64,000 nt of DNA from Glossina fuscipes (Eukaryota; Arthropoda; Insecta; Diptera; Glossinidae), in the NCBI RefSeq assembly GCF_014805625.2, contig NW_023998415.1:36915674-36979673 (forward strand), in the 5' to 3' direction. The number at the start of each line of letters is the position of its first letter. Within the stretch, counting starts at the first letter, position 1. This document shows positions 11,993 to 24,369 of the stretch, piece after piece. Both the position numbers and the translations under genes were made by a program. Under the pieces are notes generated by a model. The model was given only the letters and a program-made list of their open reading frames with translations. It did no database searches and was not told where the DNA came from.

Positions 11993-13872
11993 AATGAGTA
12001 TACTACCGTCTTACAGTGGTGTGGTGAGTATAAAAATGACAAAGAAAACTTTAATCGAAAACTTTTATCGGTCTTCTCCATATATTTAGCTGCCTGAGGT
12101 ATTGAAAAATACAAATTGTCTTAATATTCTTTTATATTGTTTTTTTTTTTTGTTTGTGAATATGTGTTTTTAACTTTTCTCAATCAATTTACCGCAAACT
12201 AAAGCAAAATGTTGTCTTTATTTCAAAAAAAGTTGCGTTCGTGTTGACGTTAATATTCGTATTCTATGCACTTACTAACTTAAATTGCTTTTCTTTTATT
12301 GTTGCCATATATTTGCACAATGCCCGCAATATCAGGATAATTGTGACTTCATTTTTTTTGGCAAAGTCTTAGTTCATTTGTATGGGATTAATTTCGTTTT
12401 CCTTTCTCTTTCCCTCTATCTTCACTCCACACATGTATGCACTGCAGATTTCTTTCTTTCTATAATATGGATACAAATTGATTTGATTTCTAAATATAGT
12501 AAATAAACATACTTTACGTCAATTGGATATACGCACAGTACCGAATAAAACTATTACAAAGTTTTGCCGAGAACGTTCTTAACTAGCTTAAGACTAGATT
12601 TTTCAATTACAGAATATTCTAAATACATGCATATAATTATGTATATATATATATCACTTAGAAGATGTCTCCTATGTGTGTGTAACACGATGATAGTACG
12701 AAAGAAGAGAGGAGAGAAAAAGAAATAGGGAGATGGTACTCGTAGTCTAGTGGAAAGGTAAGGACTAAGTACTCGCTGTAGGTACTACTCAAAGAAAATT
12801 CTACGGCACCTGAAATTTGAGAACCCGCGAACATTCGATGTGGTAGTCGCGGTTCTTATCCACCGCCTAATCACATATGCACAAAAGGGTAGATGGAAGG
12901 ATGCATTTGAAATTAGACAACGTAGGACACTCAGAGAATCTGGATCAAATCACTTCTTAATCGATCATTGTATTGTTGCACAAACTGACTGAATTATACA
13001 TCTCATATGCTGTTATGGCGCATTCTTTTATAGTCGCGGCTTTTAATTCTTCTAAGTGTGTTTGAGTTCTTATCGCAGATTTTCCATTCGGAAAAATGCT
13101 GGTCTGAATGGGCAATATATGTTATGGGACTTCATTGTTGAAAATGTCTTCCATGTACAATTGGCCACTTTCGTTTCTTCTGCCCACATTGCCTTGATTG
13201 TTAGCTTTATTAGGATATAAATTTTTCATTTACTGCACCTAAGAATGAATATCCCCCCCTTCCCCTATCCGCCCTCTCTTTCAAGATTCGTAAAGAATAA
13301 AAATAAGAAAGAGTGACTTTTCCAATCGCATTTCACTTTTTTGATAAGAAAACGTTCACCTTAAAATGTAAGGACGGACGGACAGACGGAAAAATTCTTA
13401 CATTAATTAAATATCTATAAACTTTATGGGATTAGTGGATCTTAAAAAAGGATCCTATGATATCCTATGACATCCTTGTAAGAAGAGAGAGTTAGTTGTG
13501 ATTGTGTATACGATTTGATTCAGATCTCTATTTTTGATCGCTAGATCAAATATTTCATTCACTTCTGTTCGAAATTTAAATTCGGAATGAATAATTTCTC
13601 TTTCGTGTCTATTTGCATATTTTTATAAACTTATCAATTTAGGCACATACATACATATGTATATATATGTATATATATATATACATAATTATAAACAACA
13701 AAGTGAAAAATATTGTGATGCTAAACTGCTGCCACAACTCTCTCGTTCAGTGCTAAGAAGCAAAAATTCTTAATTGTTCCCGTTTAACAACGAAAAAGAA
13801 AAATTGTCTTGGTTTTGCGGTGAAGTGTAGTGGTACGCATACGCTCTTAGCGTTGTGCAGCGATAGTTGAAT
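11993..13872. other. anonymous A+T-rich DNA
   Basis: A (TA/GTATATAT) tract lies at about 13645-13684. A tRNA A-box-like string near 12743 has no matching B box at the right distance. Nothing else is recognised. Confidence 0.45.
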
Positions 13873-13925
13873 GTTTTCTTTTGTTTTCATTGATTTTCTT
13901 TTGTTTTCATTGATTTTCTTTTGTT
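13873..13925 (+). repeat. 20-bp tandem repeat, about 2.6 units
   Basis: The unit TTTTCTTTTGTTTTCATTGA is repeated without change. Confidence 0.9.
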
Positions 13926-13956
13926 CGTATGGTTTTGATTATTACTATTTTCTTGT

Positions 13957-14072
13957 TTTTTTTTTTTTTTTTTTTGCAATTTTTTTATAACACCTTTGGC
14001 ACTCAATTTTTTTTTATACCTTTAGAGTACCAAAAGGGGAAAACATTTTTTTACAAAAAAAAAAAAAAAAAA
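13957..14072 (+). repeat. poly-T and poly-A runs
   Basis: A run of about 20 T (13957-13975) and one of about 18 A (14056-14072), roughly 80 bases apart and self-complementary. Confidence 0.85.
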
Positions 14073-14295
14073 GAAAAGAAAATCTCTCTTTCTATTTTAT
14101 TATTTGAAATTCCAGTTGATGAAATAATAAATTACGAAAAAAATAATAATAGAAGAGATGTTTTTTTTGCTGTTTTTTTTTCTTCTTTCTTTGTTATTTA
14201 TGGGTGTTTTTGTGCATGATTATATTGTACTCATTAGTTTCTGCAAACTATGCAACAAAATTAACGTAATCACCTTTTGATTATAGGCACATATT

Positions 14296-14298
<3 letters not shown>

Positions 14299-14324
<26 letters not shown>
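14299..14324 (+). repeat. (TA)n microsatellite
   Basis: Thirteen TA units. Confidence 0.95.
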
Positions 14325-14329
<5 letters not shown>

Positions 14330-15770
14330 CATGTATGATGAAGAGAGAAAAGATTTGCGGGTTTCTAGTAATGATTTTGATTTTCTTTTCTTTATTTTGC
14401 TTTATAGCATACATCGCAATTATAACAAGTTTCACTAGAAATGATTAGCAAAAATTTTTCAAATAATTTTCATTAGAGAACTTATATACATATAAAGAAC
14501 AATTTCTAAGGATTCTAAGCAAAACTTTTTTTTTAAAATTTACACATAAGAAAAAAGAAAAAAATTGAAAAATTCTTGAATATGTGAGAACTTAAAGCGT
14601 GAGTAAGAGAGATGGAGATAAGGAGAGAATAAAGAACGATGAGCTTGTGATATAAAACTGTCTAGTTCTAGTCGAAAGTATAGATAGGATTCGTAGATGT
14701 TATGTGAAAAAAAGGAATATTTTTTCAAAACATATTTTTTTCTTTGTTTGATTTTCAAATAAGGCGAAAAGCTCGCGTGAATACTGCAAACGCAAGTATA
14801 TGGTGTTAGTGACTTTTGCCGGTTTTTTTGCAAAGTATTCGATCTCCTAAATACTGAAGCACGCTTAAGAGTAAAGGCTATGATCAACTTCAATGCGAAT
14901 AAAAACAACTCGTCCATTAAACCCATGTTTCGCGATATTTGCAAGTTTGAGTACTGAATTCATTCGTGGTATTTACAACTGGTTCCAGATAGTTTTAAAT
15001 ATCTATAAACAATTTGTTACCATCTTCCAGAGACTTTGGAATGCCGATAATAGGTAAACTTATTTGTACAATGGGGGATCATTGTGATCGTTTTTCTTTT
15101 GTGGAATTTCCGACGTCTCAACGATGCTGTTTAGAAGTTGAAAATTCGTCATAAATGTTCCTTGATCGGTCAGCCATGCAAAAGTACAGACTGGATAGGA
15201 TAGGCTAGATCCGCAATATAGGAAAAGCTGCGCATGCCCTGGAAAATCAACAATTTCTTCTTATTTCCCAAAAAAATTTCGATTCAAAAATTATTGGGTT
15301 TAGTTTATTAATATGTCAACAGTTAACGGCCAAACCGAGTACTTAGTGGTTATACTTTGTTTCATGCCTTTTAATACAATCACACACTCTTTTCGTATTC
15401 TCTAACCTCATATGAACGTTAATGAAACAATAGAATTTGCCAAAAATTTATTTGTATTGTCACGAGTGGTTGAATTGCATTTGTTGCAATGATCTGCAAT
15501 GTATTAATATTTCCATCCAATAACAAAATTTGACAATTTGTGCATTCCTAAGCTTTGCTTTTTTGTCCTCTTCCGAGAAATTTTTTTTATATTATTGGGC
15601 TTGGGTATCAATTTGATTCCGTTCATCCATTTAGAATAAATTCGAAGTAAACTAGGATTAAAAGGTTTGTCGTCGAACGAGGAACCGACCATATTGATGA
15701 CTCTGACATATGCTTGGGGTAGTAATTTCGTGGAAATATTTTAACTCGAATCAGAGCTGCAGATGAGAAT
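14325..15770. other. anonymous A+T-rich DNA
   Basis: Several medium ORFs on the minus strand are lysine/phenylalanine-rich and look like chance. No motif is recognised. Confidence 0.45.
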
Positions 15771-16632
15771 AAACAAGTAAGAAAATTAAATTCGTCCGGA
15801 CCCATCACCGTTATCCTAAAAAAGACAAAAGAAGTAAAAAAACAATATACTCTTCCTCTAGAATATGGTGTGCATGCAGCTGACTTCTCCTGTTTTCAAA
15901 GTAAAAGTTTTTGTCGTAGAGGCATATGGTCGTTGTAGGCGTGCCCTTTGAAAAGTTTAGGTCAATTCCAAAATTCTTTTGCAAATTTTTAAGCGATATC
16001 TTCATTTTCGCTAACAGGAGAACGTTTCCCACGTACACTACAAAGTTACGCAAACAGACAGATGGACAGACGAACAGGTGGACATATTTAGGTGCATTCA
16101 AGATTTGAAACTGGCCAAGAATTTTCATATTTTATGGAGTTTTTGAAGATTGTTTCCGCGTGTTCTAAAGGTATTGGGAAAACAATTAAATTTTGATACA
16201 CAATAATACTGGACAGGAGTGTTTATCTTGTTTTTTTAATTGCTGTGCATAGATGCTACAGCATCGCCCATAGGATATGCGATCAAATTTTTTTAGATTT
16301 ACTTACTACAGTTTATAAGTAATGCGCAACACAATTTTTCATATCTTTTCAAAAAATGAGATATTCTCAGTTTATGGTGTACTGTGGGCGTATCCTTCAA
16401 CCGATTTGGCCCATTTTCAATACCAAGCTGAGTGTAAGAATTTCCACTGTCTCGGCCAAATTTGAAGTCGATAGCTTCATTTTTGCGGCCAGCAAAATGT
16501 TTATATCAGAGAGACGGACAGACGGACATAATTAAATCGATTTAGAATTCGATGCTGATCAAGAATATATATACTTTGTGGGGTTTCTGACGCTTGGTTC
16601 GGGACGTTTAGATCTTTTGGCGATGGGTATAA
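15771..16632 (-). mobile_element. DINE-1-like element, full length
   Basis: The left end AACAAGTAAGAAAATTAAATTC is the reversed terminus and the right end GCGATGGGTATAA is the reverse of TTATACCCATCGC. The inside matches 229-1113 in reverse, with two GACAGAC/GGACAGACG blocks at about 16055-16085 and 16510-16530. This is the best copy for defining the subfamily. Frames of 105 residues (-) and 60 residues (+) lie inside it and are not genes. Confidence 0.78.
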
Positions 16633-17724
16633 AAAAAATCGTTACTAGCCTTTCGAGGTTGTGTGCGTTTCTTCAGACAGATCGCATTCATTTTTTAATT
16701 TTTCATACTTGTATTATAGAAATGTTAGTAGTTCTAGTTGCAAATTTATGTTATAACTCGATGTCCCCTAAAAATACTCGATTTTTAATAATATCTCGGA
16801 TGCGTTGCTGTGAAACTCTTACAAATGTAATCAAGAATAGGTCTTTTTTTGTTGTGGCGTGTTAATGAAAAAATTGAATGAAATATTAAAGATATCCGGA
16901 AATCTAGTAAAAGTATATTAAAAATTTGAAAAGTTTATGTCATTGAATTAGCGAAAAATTTGTTAAACTTAACGGCAGCAGTAGCAGCGATTTTAACAGC
17001 ATTGAGTAACACGGTGCAGTGTTGTTCAATAGTAGCAGTATGTTTGGCACAATGAAAATTGAAAATGAGAAAAAAAGTGAATAAAGAAATCAAGACCATC
17101 TTTAAACCGAATCTTAGTTACTCTTCATAGTCACGATGCTATCTTCTTATTATTATGAACCGTTATATGTTTCTCTAAGTTAGGCATAATGTCGGATAGC
17201 TTTTCTTTTAGCTTCGTTCGTTTGTTTCTAGGGTTTGTTAAATCATTTTGTGAAACTTTACATTCTTATGAGCATAGCTTGTGAAACGAGTCTACTTGGC
17301 GTTGCAATCGTAATAACAATTTTTGTTGACTTGTTTGTTTGATGGTACCCTTTATAAAAATAGCAGAGCGATTTAAATTACATCGATTTACAACTGACTC
17401 TAGGGTACAAACTTCAACAACAGAAGTTGTAACAAACTAATTTATCTGTGACTATGTTAAGCAAAACTTCTTGTTTTTCTTTCTTCTTATTTCGTTTTCT
17501 TAAAATGCTTTCCGTCCAGAGGGAGATTAACAAGTTTTTTTTTTTCAGTTTTTTCACGACGTATTATTTATATAAAATATCTTCAAATATTGAAGCTACG
17601 ATTATATTCTTAAAGCGAAACAGATTTCGTGCAAAACTTTACAAAGTAACTTATGCTGATTGTGGTTTTGATGTACATATTAGAAGTCGTTTAATATTCT
17701 GACATATTCTCAGAATTAATCTAG
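16633..17724. other. anonymous A+T-rich DNA
   Basis: Nothing recognised. Two ORFs of about 90 residues lack any known motif. Confidence 0.45.
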
Positions 17725-18585
17725 AAGATGTCCAGCCCTCAGAAGGAGGCTTCAGATAGCCCACAAAGTATATATGTTCTTGATCAGCATCAAATTGTAA
17801 ATCAATTTAAGCACGTCCGTCCGTCCATCCGTCTGTTTAATGTCTGTTGTAAACATTGTTTTGGGCGCAAAAATGCAGCTATCGACTTCAAGATAGGCAA
17901 AAACGTTGTAAGCTCTTGCACTCAGGTTCGTATTGAATGCGGGTCAAATCGGTCGAGGGAGATACTTACAGTGCTGCATAAACTGAAGACACTTTTGTTT
18001 GTCCCAAAGGGAATGAAAAATTGGTTTTTTGCTCCTTACTCATAAACTAGTGCAGGTAAATTAACAAAAATTTGACGGTATATTCTATGGGTGATGGTGT
18101 AGTACCTCTATCCATTGGGAAATTTGGCCACGCCTACTTAATTTTACAGAATGGCACTATATAATTTTTTCTCAAACCTTGTTAAACACACAGCAGCCAA
18201 CCTCAACAATTCCATAAAGCGTATAAATTCGTGGCTGCTTTCAAATTAGAAGCCTAAGCACCTCAGCAGATCCATTCACTCATCTGTCCATCTGTTCGTC
18301 TGCGCAACTTTGTAATATCTACGGTGAACATTCTCCTGTTCACAAACGTCAAAATATCGCTTACAAACTTGCAAAAGAATTTAAAAATAACGCAAACTTT
18401 TCAAGGAACGCAACGCCCTAGAACGCCCGTACGTCTATCTAATAAAAAAACTGAACACCTTCGTTTACCGTAAGCCATATGAATTTCCATTTTTATATGA
18501 AAATTTATTTCTTTTCCTTTTCTTTTTGGATCACGGCGATGGGTATAAATGATTCCGTCACGATCGAATTTTCTTACTTGTTTTC
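17725..18585 (+). mobile_element. DINE-1-like element, nearly full length
   Basis: Shares AAAGTATATATGTTCTTGATC, the CACGTCCGTCCGTCCATCC core, the second CATCTGTCCATCTG block and the end GAATTTTCTTACTTGTTTT (18575-18584). The first 40-60 bases are diverged, so the left edge is uncertain. Non-coding; the 105-residue ORF at 17728 lies inside it. Confidence 0.7.
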
Positions 18586-18923
18586 CATTACCTCATTTTA
18601 GGAGACTAACGATGGGTTTCGAATGAATTATCTGTGGGATGTATTCGGATCATTATTAATGAATATCCCGCGAACTACAATTGGATCGTTTGCACTACCA
18701 ATGAAGGATCCCTGGATTATTTCAAGAACATCAACGGACTTCCAATAGGCTAACCGTGTACCATCTGCATGATTATCAATTTATCGCTCGCTAACATTGA
18801 ATGAGTTGTCAATGACCTACCAATGGACGACAGATGGAATGTTAAGGCCATGTCAGTGAAATATTTTCCGATTATTTAAGTGTCACCAGCAATTCATTTG
18901 TCTAAATATTAGACAGATATTAG
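18586..18923. other. anonymous DNA, less A+T-rich
   Basis: Less A+T-rich than its surroundings, with no motif recognised. Possibly the remains of an unidentified repeat. Confidence 0.3.
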
Positions 18924-18924
18924 G

Positions 18925-18964
<40 letters not shown>

Positions 18965-19009
18965 TAGAGATAGAGATGGAGAGAGAAATAGATAAAGAAA
19001 TAGATAGAG

Positions 19010-19071
<62 letters not shown>
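18924..19071 (+). repeat. compound (GA)n/(GATA)n array
   Basis: Two (GA)n blocks of about 36 and 40 bases flank a GATA/GAGATA block. The whole array is almost purely purine apart from T. The serine/leucine ORF on the minus strand is its translation. Confidence 0.95.
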
Positions 19072-19072
<1 letters not shown>

Positions 19073-19600
19073 GGAGACATTACCCCGCACATTGCAGCGC
19101 TGGTGAAGAAGCCCGTGCTGAAATGCTGAAATGCATCAAATCCTACTGTACGAGTTATATTTTCCAAAAATTATTCCTTTCCCTTACCGTTTGTGTCAAT
19201 CATCAACATTATGTGTATTTACCTGTTGAGAAGCAAAAGATGCATGAAATGAGTACATTTTTGAATTGTCTCTAAATGCCAGTCGCTTTTGCAACGCGAA
19301 ATTTGTCGTATGCTGGCAACAAAATGAATAAAACCAATTGATTGGCAAACGATTGGCGATACTTTAGGTTATGAATTTGTTACAATATTCAACAACACTA
19401 ACACATTTAAACTTACTGTTCACCTTACAAATGCATTCGAGTAAAACTTAGGTGGATGTTGACCTTCTCGAGGATTAGCTATGTTAACAGTTTCGAAATA
19501 TGCGCCAAGGGTATCCGAAATTCTTCTTGAGCTATATTTATTATCGTATTTGCGGTTTACTTTGTTTCATGTTATTCTCTGCATGCGGGTGTGCTTGTCT

Positions 19601-19632
19601 ATGTGTGTGTGTGTGTGTGTGTATGTGTGTGT
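19601..19632 (+). repeat. (TG)n microsatellite
   Basis: About sixteen TG units, with one A substitution. Confidence 0.93.
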
Positions 19633-19787
19633 TTGCGTAATTTACAAAATAATTTCTCTAATTTTTATGCTTCGTATAGATCATCAATAATGCGGTGTTT
19701 AATATAGAAATAACATTGTTAGCCTCGTCTAATATTTATGATATGGTTTTAAATGTTTATTGTTGACGCGCGACGGATGTATTTCGC

Positions 19788-19789
<2 letters not shown>

Positions 19790-19820
<31 letters not shown>

Positions 19821-19853
19821 ACTGCCTGCCTGCAATGCAATGCAATGCAATGC
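19790..19853 (+). repeat. (TGTC)n joined to (GCAAT)n
   Basis: Seven to eight TGTC units grade through TGCC into four GCAAT units with no spacer. Confidence 0.93.
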
Positions 19854-20084
19854 ACTGTTCATTGGAATTATTATTATTTCTCAAATAATCCGCATGTTTC
19901 AATTTTATCGCAATTATATTTTTTCTATATTTATGCAATGATTTGTAAACATTTATTGATTGCTGATGTATTTCAATTTTGTATTTGATTGCTAATGTGT
20001 TTCATTTTTGTATTTGAAAAAGGTTAAGAATTTTATATTAAAACTTCCATAATAAATAATATTTTGGAAATTTAAGAATTTTAT

Positions 20085-20130
20085 TTTTATTTATTCATTT
20101 ATTTATTTATTTATTTTTATTTTTTTTTTG
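20085..20130 (+). repeat. (TTTA)n with poly-T
   Basis: Seven to eight interrupted TTTA units followed by T-rich sequence. Confidence 0.88.
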
Positions 20131-20465
20131 GTTAAATAAAGCCAGGCCCTCTAGCCTGGAATAAAATTGTTGCAAATATTATTAATAATTTTTAAGTTTA
20201 TGTTTATTTTATTACCTTACTTTAATGCGATTAATGCAAAGTTTTTCGGAATGACTACCGGTGCAGAGTAGGCAGGGGATGTTTCATTGGTATTACTAAC
20301 CACTTTCACATACTTGTGAGTGTTAAATTTGAACATTTATGTCGCTTGTTCACTTATTCATCCAGTATCAGATTTTGATATATATTAACGGCAGAGGATA
20401 TCTCATAAGTTGAAAATTAATTATATTTTAATTATTATTTAGAAAATTTTAACCTAACACTGCCG

Positions 20466-20957
20466 TTGTGGCAAGTGTGTGAACAGGTTGCTTGTATAAT
20501 GAATGGGTTAGACATATTCTTTCATACTATCTTTCATTTATACCTAACTCACTTAAATAGTGCTATGAACAGTAAGAGAAAAATTCTAGACCTAGTGTTC
20601 TCTAACGGTGAGAAGATAACTATCCAGCGTTCCACTCCTCAACGTAAATCCTTAGGGAAAATATCATTCAATCTTGAAAGTGTCCTTCCTTTGCGGTGTT
20701 TTTTTCATCAGAATTTAAGCATACTTTTGTTATGTTTTGAATGAACTTTACAGCCGAATACTGAATTGTCGACGGTTCTCCGGAGCGTGGAATTGTTCTG
20801 GCTATGCTTAAACAATTTTATAAACTATTTTTTAGGTAAGGGCAACTACGTTAGACTTACTCAGTTAGACAGTTCAGTAATGACAAAGATTTCGCCAGAT
20901 TTTGATAATTATTCCGCTATTAAGATGTCTACAGAAATTTCAACGGGTTTTACGTAG
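20466..20957 (+). pseudogene. LINE endonuclease-domain remnant (jockey/I-like)
   Basis: In the frame starting at 20466 the peptide contains THLNSAMNS, then ILDLVFSN (20583-20606), then ITIQRSTPQ. In endonuclease domains of insect non-LTR retrotransposons, a LNS/INS step followed by LDLVxTN or LDLVxSN and a serine-rich strand is typical near the domain's C-terminus. The family is inferred from this motif alone. A stop ends the frame at 20744. A second frame from 20766 to 20957 contains NYVRLTQ and could be a decayed continuation. No reverse transcriptase motif was found. It is a short broken fragment with no activity expected. Confidence 0.45.
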
Positions 20958-22479
20958 TTACTGCACCTTAACATTGTGCGATGAAGTCATGACATAATGC
21001 CATCACTTCTGCCCAAGGTTAGTTTTATCGAGAATCTTATGTTCGATTAAGCAATGAACTCCTCTCCGCGGTTGCTATCTACCGCGAAGCTGGACGTAAT
21101 CATCGCGACTACGAAACTCTTCGAAGGACTCTTCCTCGCTAACAGGGTGGCATATAATGCAATCAGGGCCACTTCATGCCTGTGTTACCAAAGTGTTCTG
21201 ACAAAACATATCTCTTTACAGACTTTCGAACAACTAAACTAAAAGTGTCCACACCAGGCACGCAAACCTCTATCGTACCTTTAAGGTCAACTGTCTTTTC
21301 TCTAGTTCGTAGACTCCCATGCTAGTATGACTTTTTCCAATGTGTTTGTTTGGTTTCATTGTGAAAACCACAGATGACTTAAAAACTCTCTTCACATCAA
21401 TGCCAAGCTTTCAGTTTCACTGCTCCATCTCGGAGCCCAGGAGAGTGCAACCATCGACCTGTGAAAATTGCGATAATCTTGGATCATCGTAGTAGCTGAC
21501 TACATAAAAAAGGAGTCTGGTTTCTCCACTTAGAAGTCCCCCGTACAGCGTACATCGTTCCGTTAAAGCTCGCAATAATTGTTAGTGTAGTGTTAGCTAC
21601 ACAAATATATTCTTAATTATTGCTTATGGATAAAGTGTTGATGAAAGTGTTCGCCATGTGCTCACAGCTATGTACAAAATTAGCCGACTATTTCGCAATT
21701 GTAATATGATGATTCGGTGCAGGAGGCTGTTGGACTCAACTCCTTTTATTTGCTCTCAATTGAATATACATATATACATATATAAGCGATTTTTGAAAAG
21801 ACTACTCAACTTTCAGCACAAACCGATCGCAGAGATGTTTGATTTGTTAAAACAGCGCATCATCAATAAATTGAATTTCAGACGGACTAATACTTACAGT
21901 TCTAGCACTTGCGTTAGTTTTGCAGAGAATTATTATGTGAAGTCTTTATGACGATGCACACGTTCTTCACAAAGCATTTAAATGGTCTCCCATCGAGGAG
22001 CTTGTAATGACAGACCATTGTTTACTTAAAACTTAAAATAGTCATGCAATGCCGACTACTTCCCTACACCACTTTGCCTAAAATAATTATTCATTCATTT
22101 CCGTTATAATACACCAAATATTGTATCTTGTTTCCATATGAAGGTTCTTCTGCGTGCGGGTGGGGGTGGGTGGCGACAGCGGTCTACAACGTAGATTGGG
22201 TGCAACAATTTTAGTAAATTTAATTAGTAAAGAGTTTATTATTTTTCACTATAAGTTAGACTTTGTTGTCACGGAAAGGTTTACGTTTTATGAAAACTCT
22301 TATTGGGTCTGCGATCCCAAAAATAGATCTATGTGTTCCAAAGTTAGTTTTTATGCCAAACTATTAAAGTTACCCTAATTTCATAATGAAATATTAAATA
22401 TTAGCATATGAAGATTTGGCTTTCGTAGCAACGTTTATATGAGATTCGGTTCAAAAAACTGACTGACCCTATTCAAATT
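20958..22479. other. anonymous DNA downstream of the LINE remnant
   Basis: Between about 21050 and 21560 the sequence is less A+T-rich and could be more of the same retrotransposon, but no motif is clear. ORFs at 21054 and 21658 match nothing I know. Confidence 0.35.
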
Positions 22480-22770
22480 TTTTACATCAATTTAGTGCGA
22501 CGAAAAATTCTGAAAAGTGCGTATAATGACTTTTTCAAAATAAGACGTTACGTGGCGTGCAAAAGTGTTTCGATTCAATTCAGGGTTCATCCTGAGCCCA
22601 AAACACGCCAGACAGATGGAGAGGGACATGCTTAAATCGATTCAGAAAATGATTTAGAAAATGTTTTTGAATCAATCGGTATAATAGAAGATGAGTCTAT
22701 CTTAGGTCCTTTCGTATCTCTTCTGCCATGATAAGCTGATATCCAAGATTCGCGTTCCGGTGAATATAAC
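22480..22770. mobile_element. degraded DINE-1-like fragment
   Basis: Contains CCAGACAGATGGAGAGGGACA, CTTAAATCGATTCAGAA and a worn hairpin end (GATTCGCGTTCCGGTGAATAT). The parts are in mixed orientation, so it may be rearranged. Confidence 0.4.
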
Positions 22771-22781
22771 ATTTTGGATAG

Positions 22782-22809
22782 TTTTTTTTTTTTTTTTTTT
22801 TTTTTTTTT
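22782..22809 (+). repeat. poly-T, 28 bases
   Basis: An uninterrupted T run directly after the degraded repeat. Confidence 0.95.
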
Positions 22810-23181
22810 ATCTTATTTCGTTACGCTATTGATTTCAGATGTCAATTAACATTTTTTTTTTTACTTTAATATATTTTCTACTTTTGTTGAATTAAATTTT
22901 CTTTTAATAGATTTTTTCCTTTTCAATCTAAACTTAATTTTTCCTCTCTTCCGTACAAACATTGTTGTGTCTTTGAACAAATTAATAAATTGTTTTTCTG
23001 AAGATTGACAACAAGCATAAATGCGTGTGCACATGTATATGTATGTACATGTGCTTGTCAATATCACGTTACTATTGTAGATTGTTGTCTTCATTGAGGA
23101 AACAATACTAAATTAATTATTGCAATTAAGTCGTGTTTATAAAACATTATGTCTCGTTGTGCAAGCACATGCTATTTACAA

Positions 23182-23201
23182 TTATATATATATATATATA
23201 T
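23182..23201 (+). repeat. (TA)n microsatellite
   Basis: Ten TA units. Confidence 0.9.
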
Positions 23202-23539
23202 CTGACCATTTAGCATTGTAGAGAGCAGTGAAGAGAAGGAATTGAAAGTCAGAAGGTCGAAGAATTATGTAAAGGAAGTCGAAAACATATTCAAAAGAGT
23301 ATTTCTAAGACACTGGTCAAAATTTTATTATTTCACATCGGGAGTGGTGAGGTTGCTCTAAAGTTTTCATAAAGTTCCAGTTAGGTATCGTTTCATCCAT
23401 TTGCATAAAACTTTTAAATCAATCATGCAATCGGTCGGAATCATTTTAACACTCGATCTTTGGCTTCCCATTTGACTCGACTATCACTCTGCCACACGAT
23501 TAAAACAAAAAAATCTCACATGTTGTTAAGCGGATGGAT

Positions 23540-23860
23540 AGTTTGTGTATTTAAGGTCCGTTTACATGTATCTAGCACGCCTTGTTTTTCATATCCATTT
23601 TGCCCATATTCGGCTTGAGTACAAGCACATTGCGGCCAATTTTTTGAACGGCTAAGAGAGCGAAGGATAAATTTCCGGATTCTCTTGCACTTTTTTGTAA
23701 CCGTATGCACTTCAACAATAAAGGAAAAATGAACCGAAGGACATAGCTAAATAGAATCAGAATCTCAAGTCTTATCTGCGCCCATTAACAATAGTAATTG
23801 TGCGTTATAGAGAGATGGACGCAGGTACGGACAAAGGACAAAGGATACAAATCAATTTTT
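23540..23860 (-). mobile_element. degraded DINE-1-like fragment
   Basis: The order of TTTTGCCCATATTCGGCTTG, GAACCGAAGGACATAGC and AGATGGACGCAGGTACGGAC resembles the minus-strand copies. Both ends are lost. Confidence 0.35.
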
Positions 23861-24041
23861 TTTTATTTGATAAGTCATTGGGCTTAAGCGGAATTATAGG
23901 TATAGGGGAAAGATCACTTGGCGTGCGTACTTGATTTCGTCAGCAATATACATAGGGTTTACCAAAATTTACACAAGATTTGACTTAAATAGAAGACAGA
24001 GTTACTTCCCTTTTAATTGTAATTTTTTTATTGAATCATAA

Positions 24042-24355
24042 TACATATAGCTATGTGTGTTATGTGTGAAATAGCACATCGGCCAAGTGGCCTCCACGAT
24101 TTCGCTAATACTTTTATCGAAATTCTGATCATCGAAATTTGCGAGCATCATCTTGTTGCAAACAGATGTCGTTCATATCAATATCATCCAATGTAGGCAG
24201 AAAGATGAGGGTTATCGTAGCGCGACATCAAGCACCAGTAACAGTCGTTGCTTGACCAGCCTCGCTGTTGAAGAAAGTTTTTGAAATATTGTTCCACAAT
24301 CAAAACGCCTTGTTCGCTCATGTCATGCTCCATTTTTACTAACCCTAAACTGTCA
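24042..24355 (-). pseudogene. internally deleted mariner-like (IS630-type) transposase
   Basis: On the minus strand an ATG at 24331-24333 begins MEHDMSEQGVLIVEQYFKN. This resembles the first helix of transposases with a DUF4817-type helix-turn-helix (ME-x-x-T-x-EQR-x-x-IV). The sequence then jumps to FFNSEAGQ (24252-24275), FLPTLDDID (24180-24205) and ICLQQDDA (about 24146-24166). These belong to the catalytic domain, where QQDGA usually carries the second acidic residue. So most of the N-terminal half is missing, a TGA lies between FFNSEAGQ and FLPTLDDID, and the frame breaks after QQDDA. The 5' flank TTTAGGGTTAGTAAAA is identical in the copy at 50.9 kb. Ordinary decay makes this non-functional. 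Confidence 0.65.
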
Positions 24356-24369
24356 GCTGTTCAGTTGCT

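Noticed and set aside
12735..12865. tRNA-like A box (TAGTCTAGTGG) with a later GGTTCTTATCC
   Set aside because: The B-box-like string is about 100 bases away, there is no acceptor stem pairing and no anticodon arm.
19790..19853. CRISPR-like array
   Set aside because: These are simple tandem repeats with no spacers, and the genome is eukaryotic.
20815..20840. TTTTTTAG followed by GTAAGG, a recursive-splice look-alike
   Set aside because: It lies inside the LINE remnant, the tract is short and no good branch point was seen.
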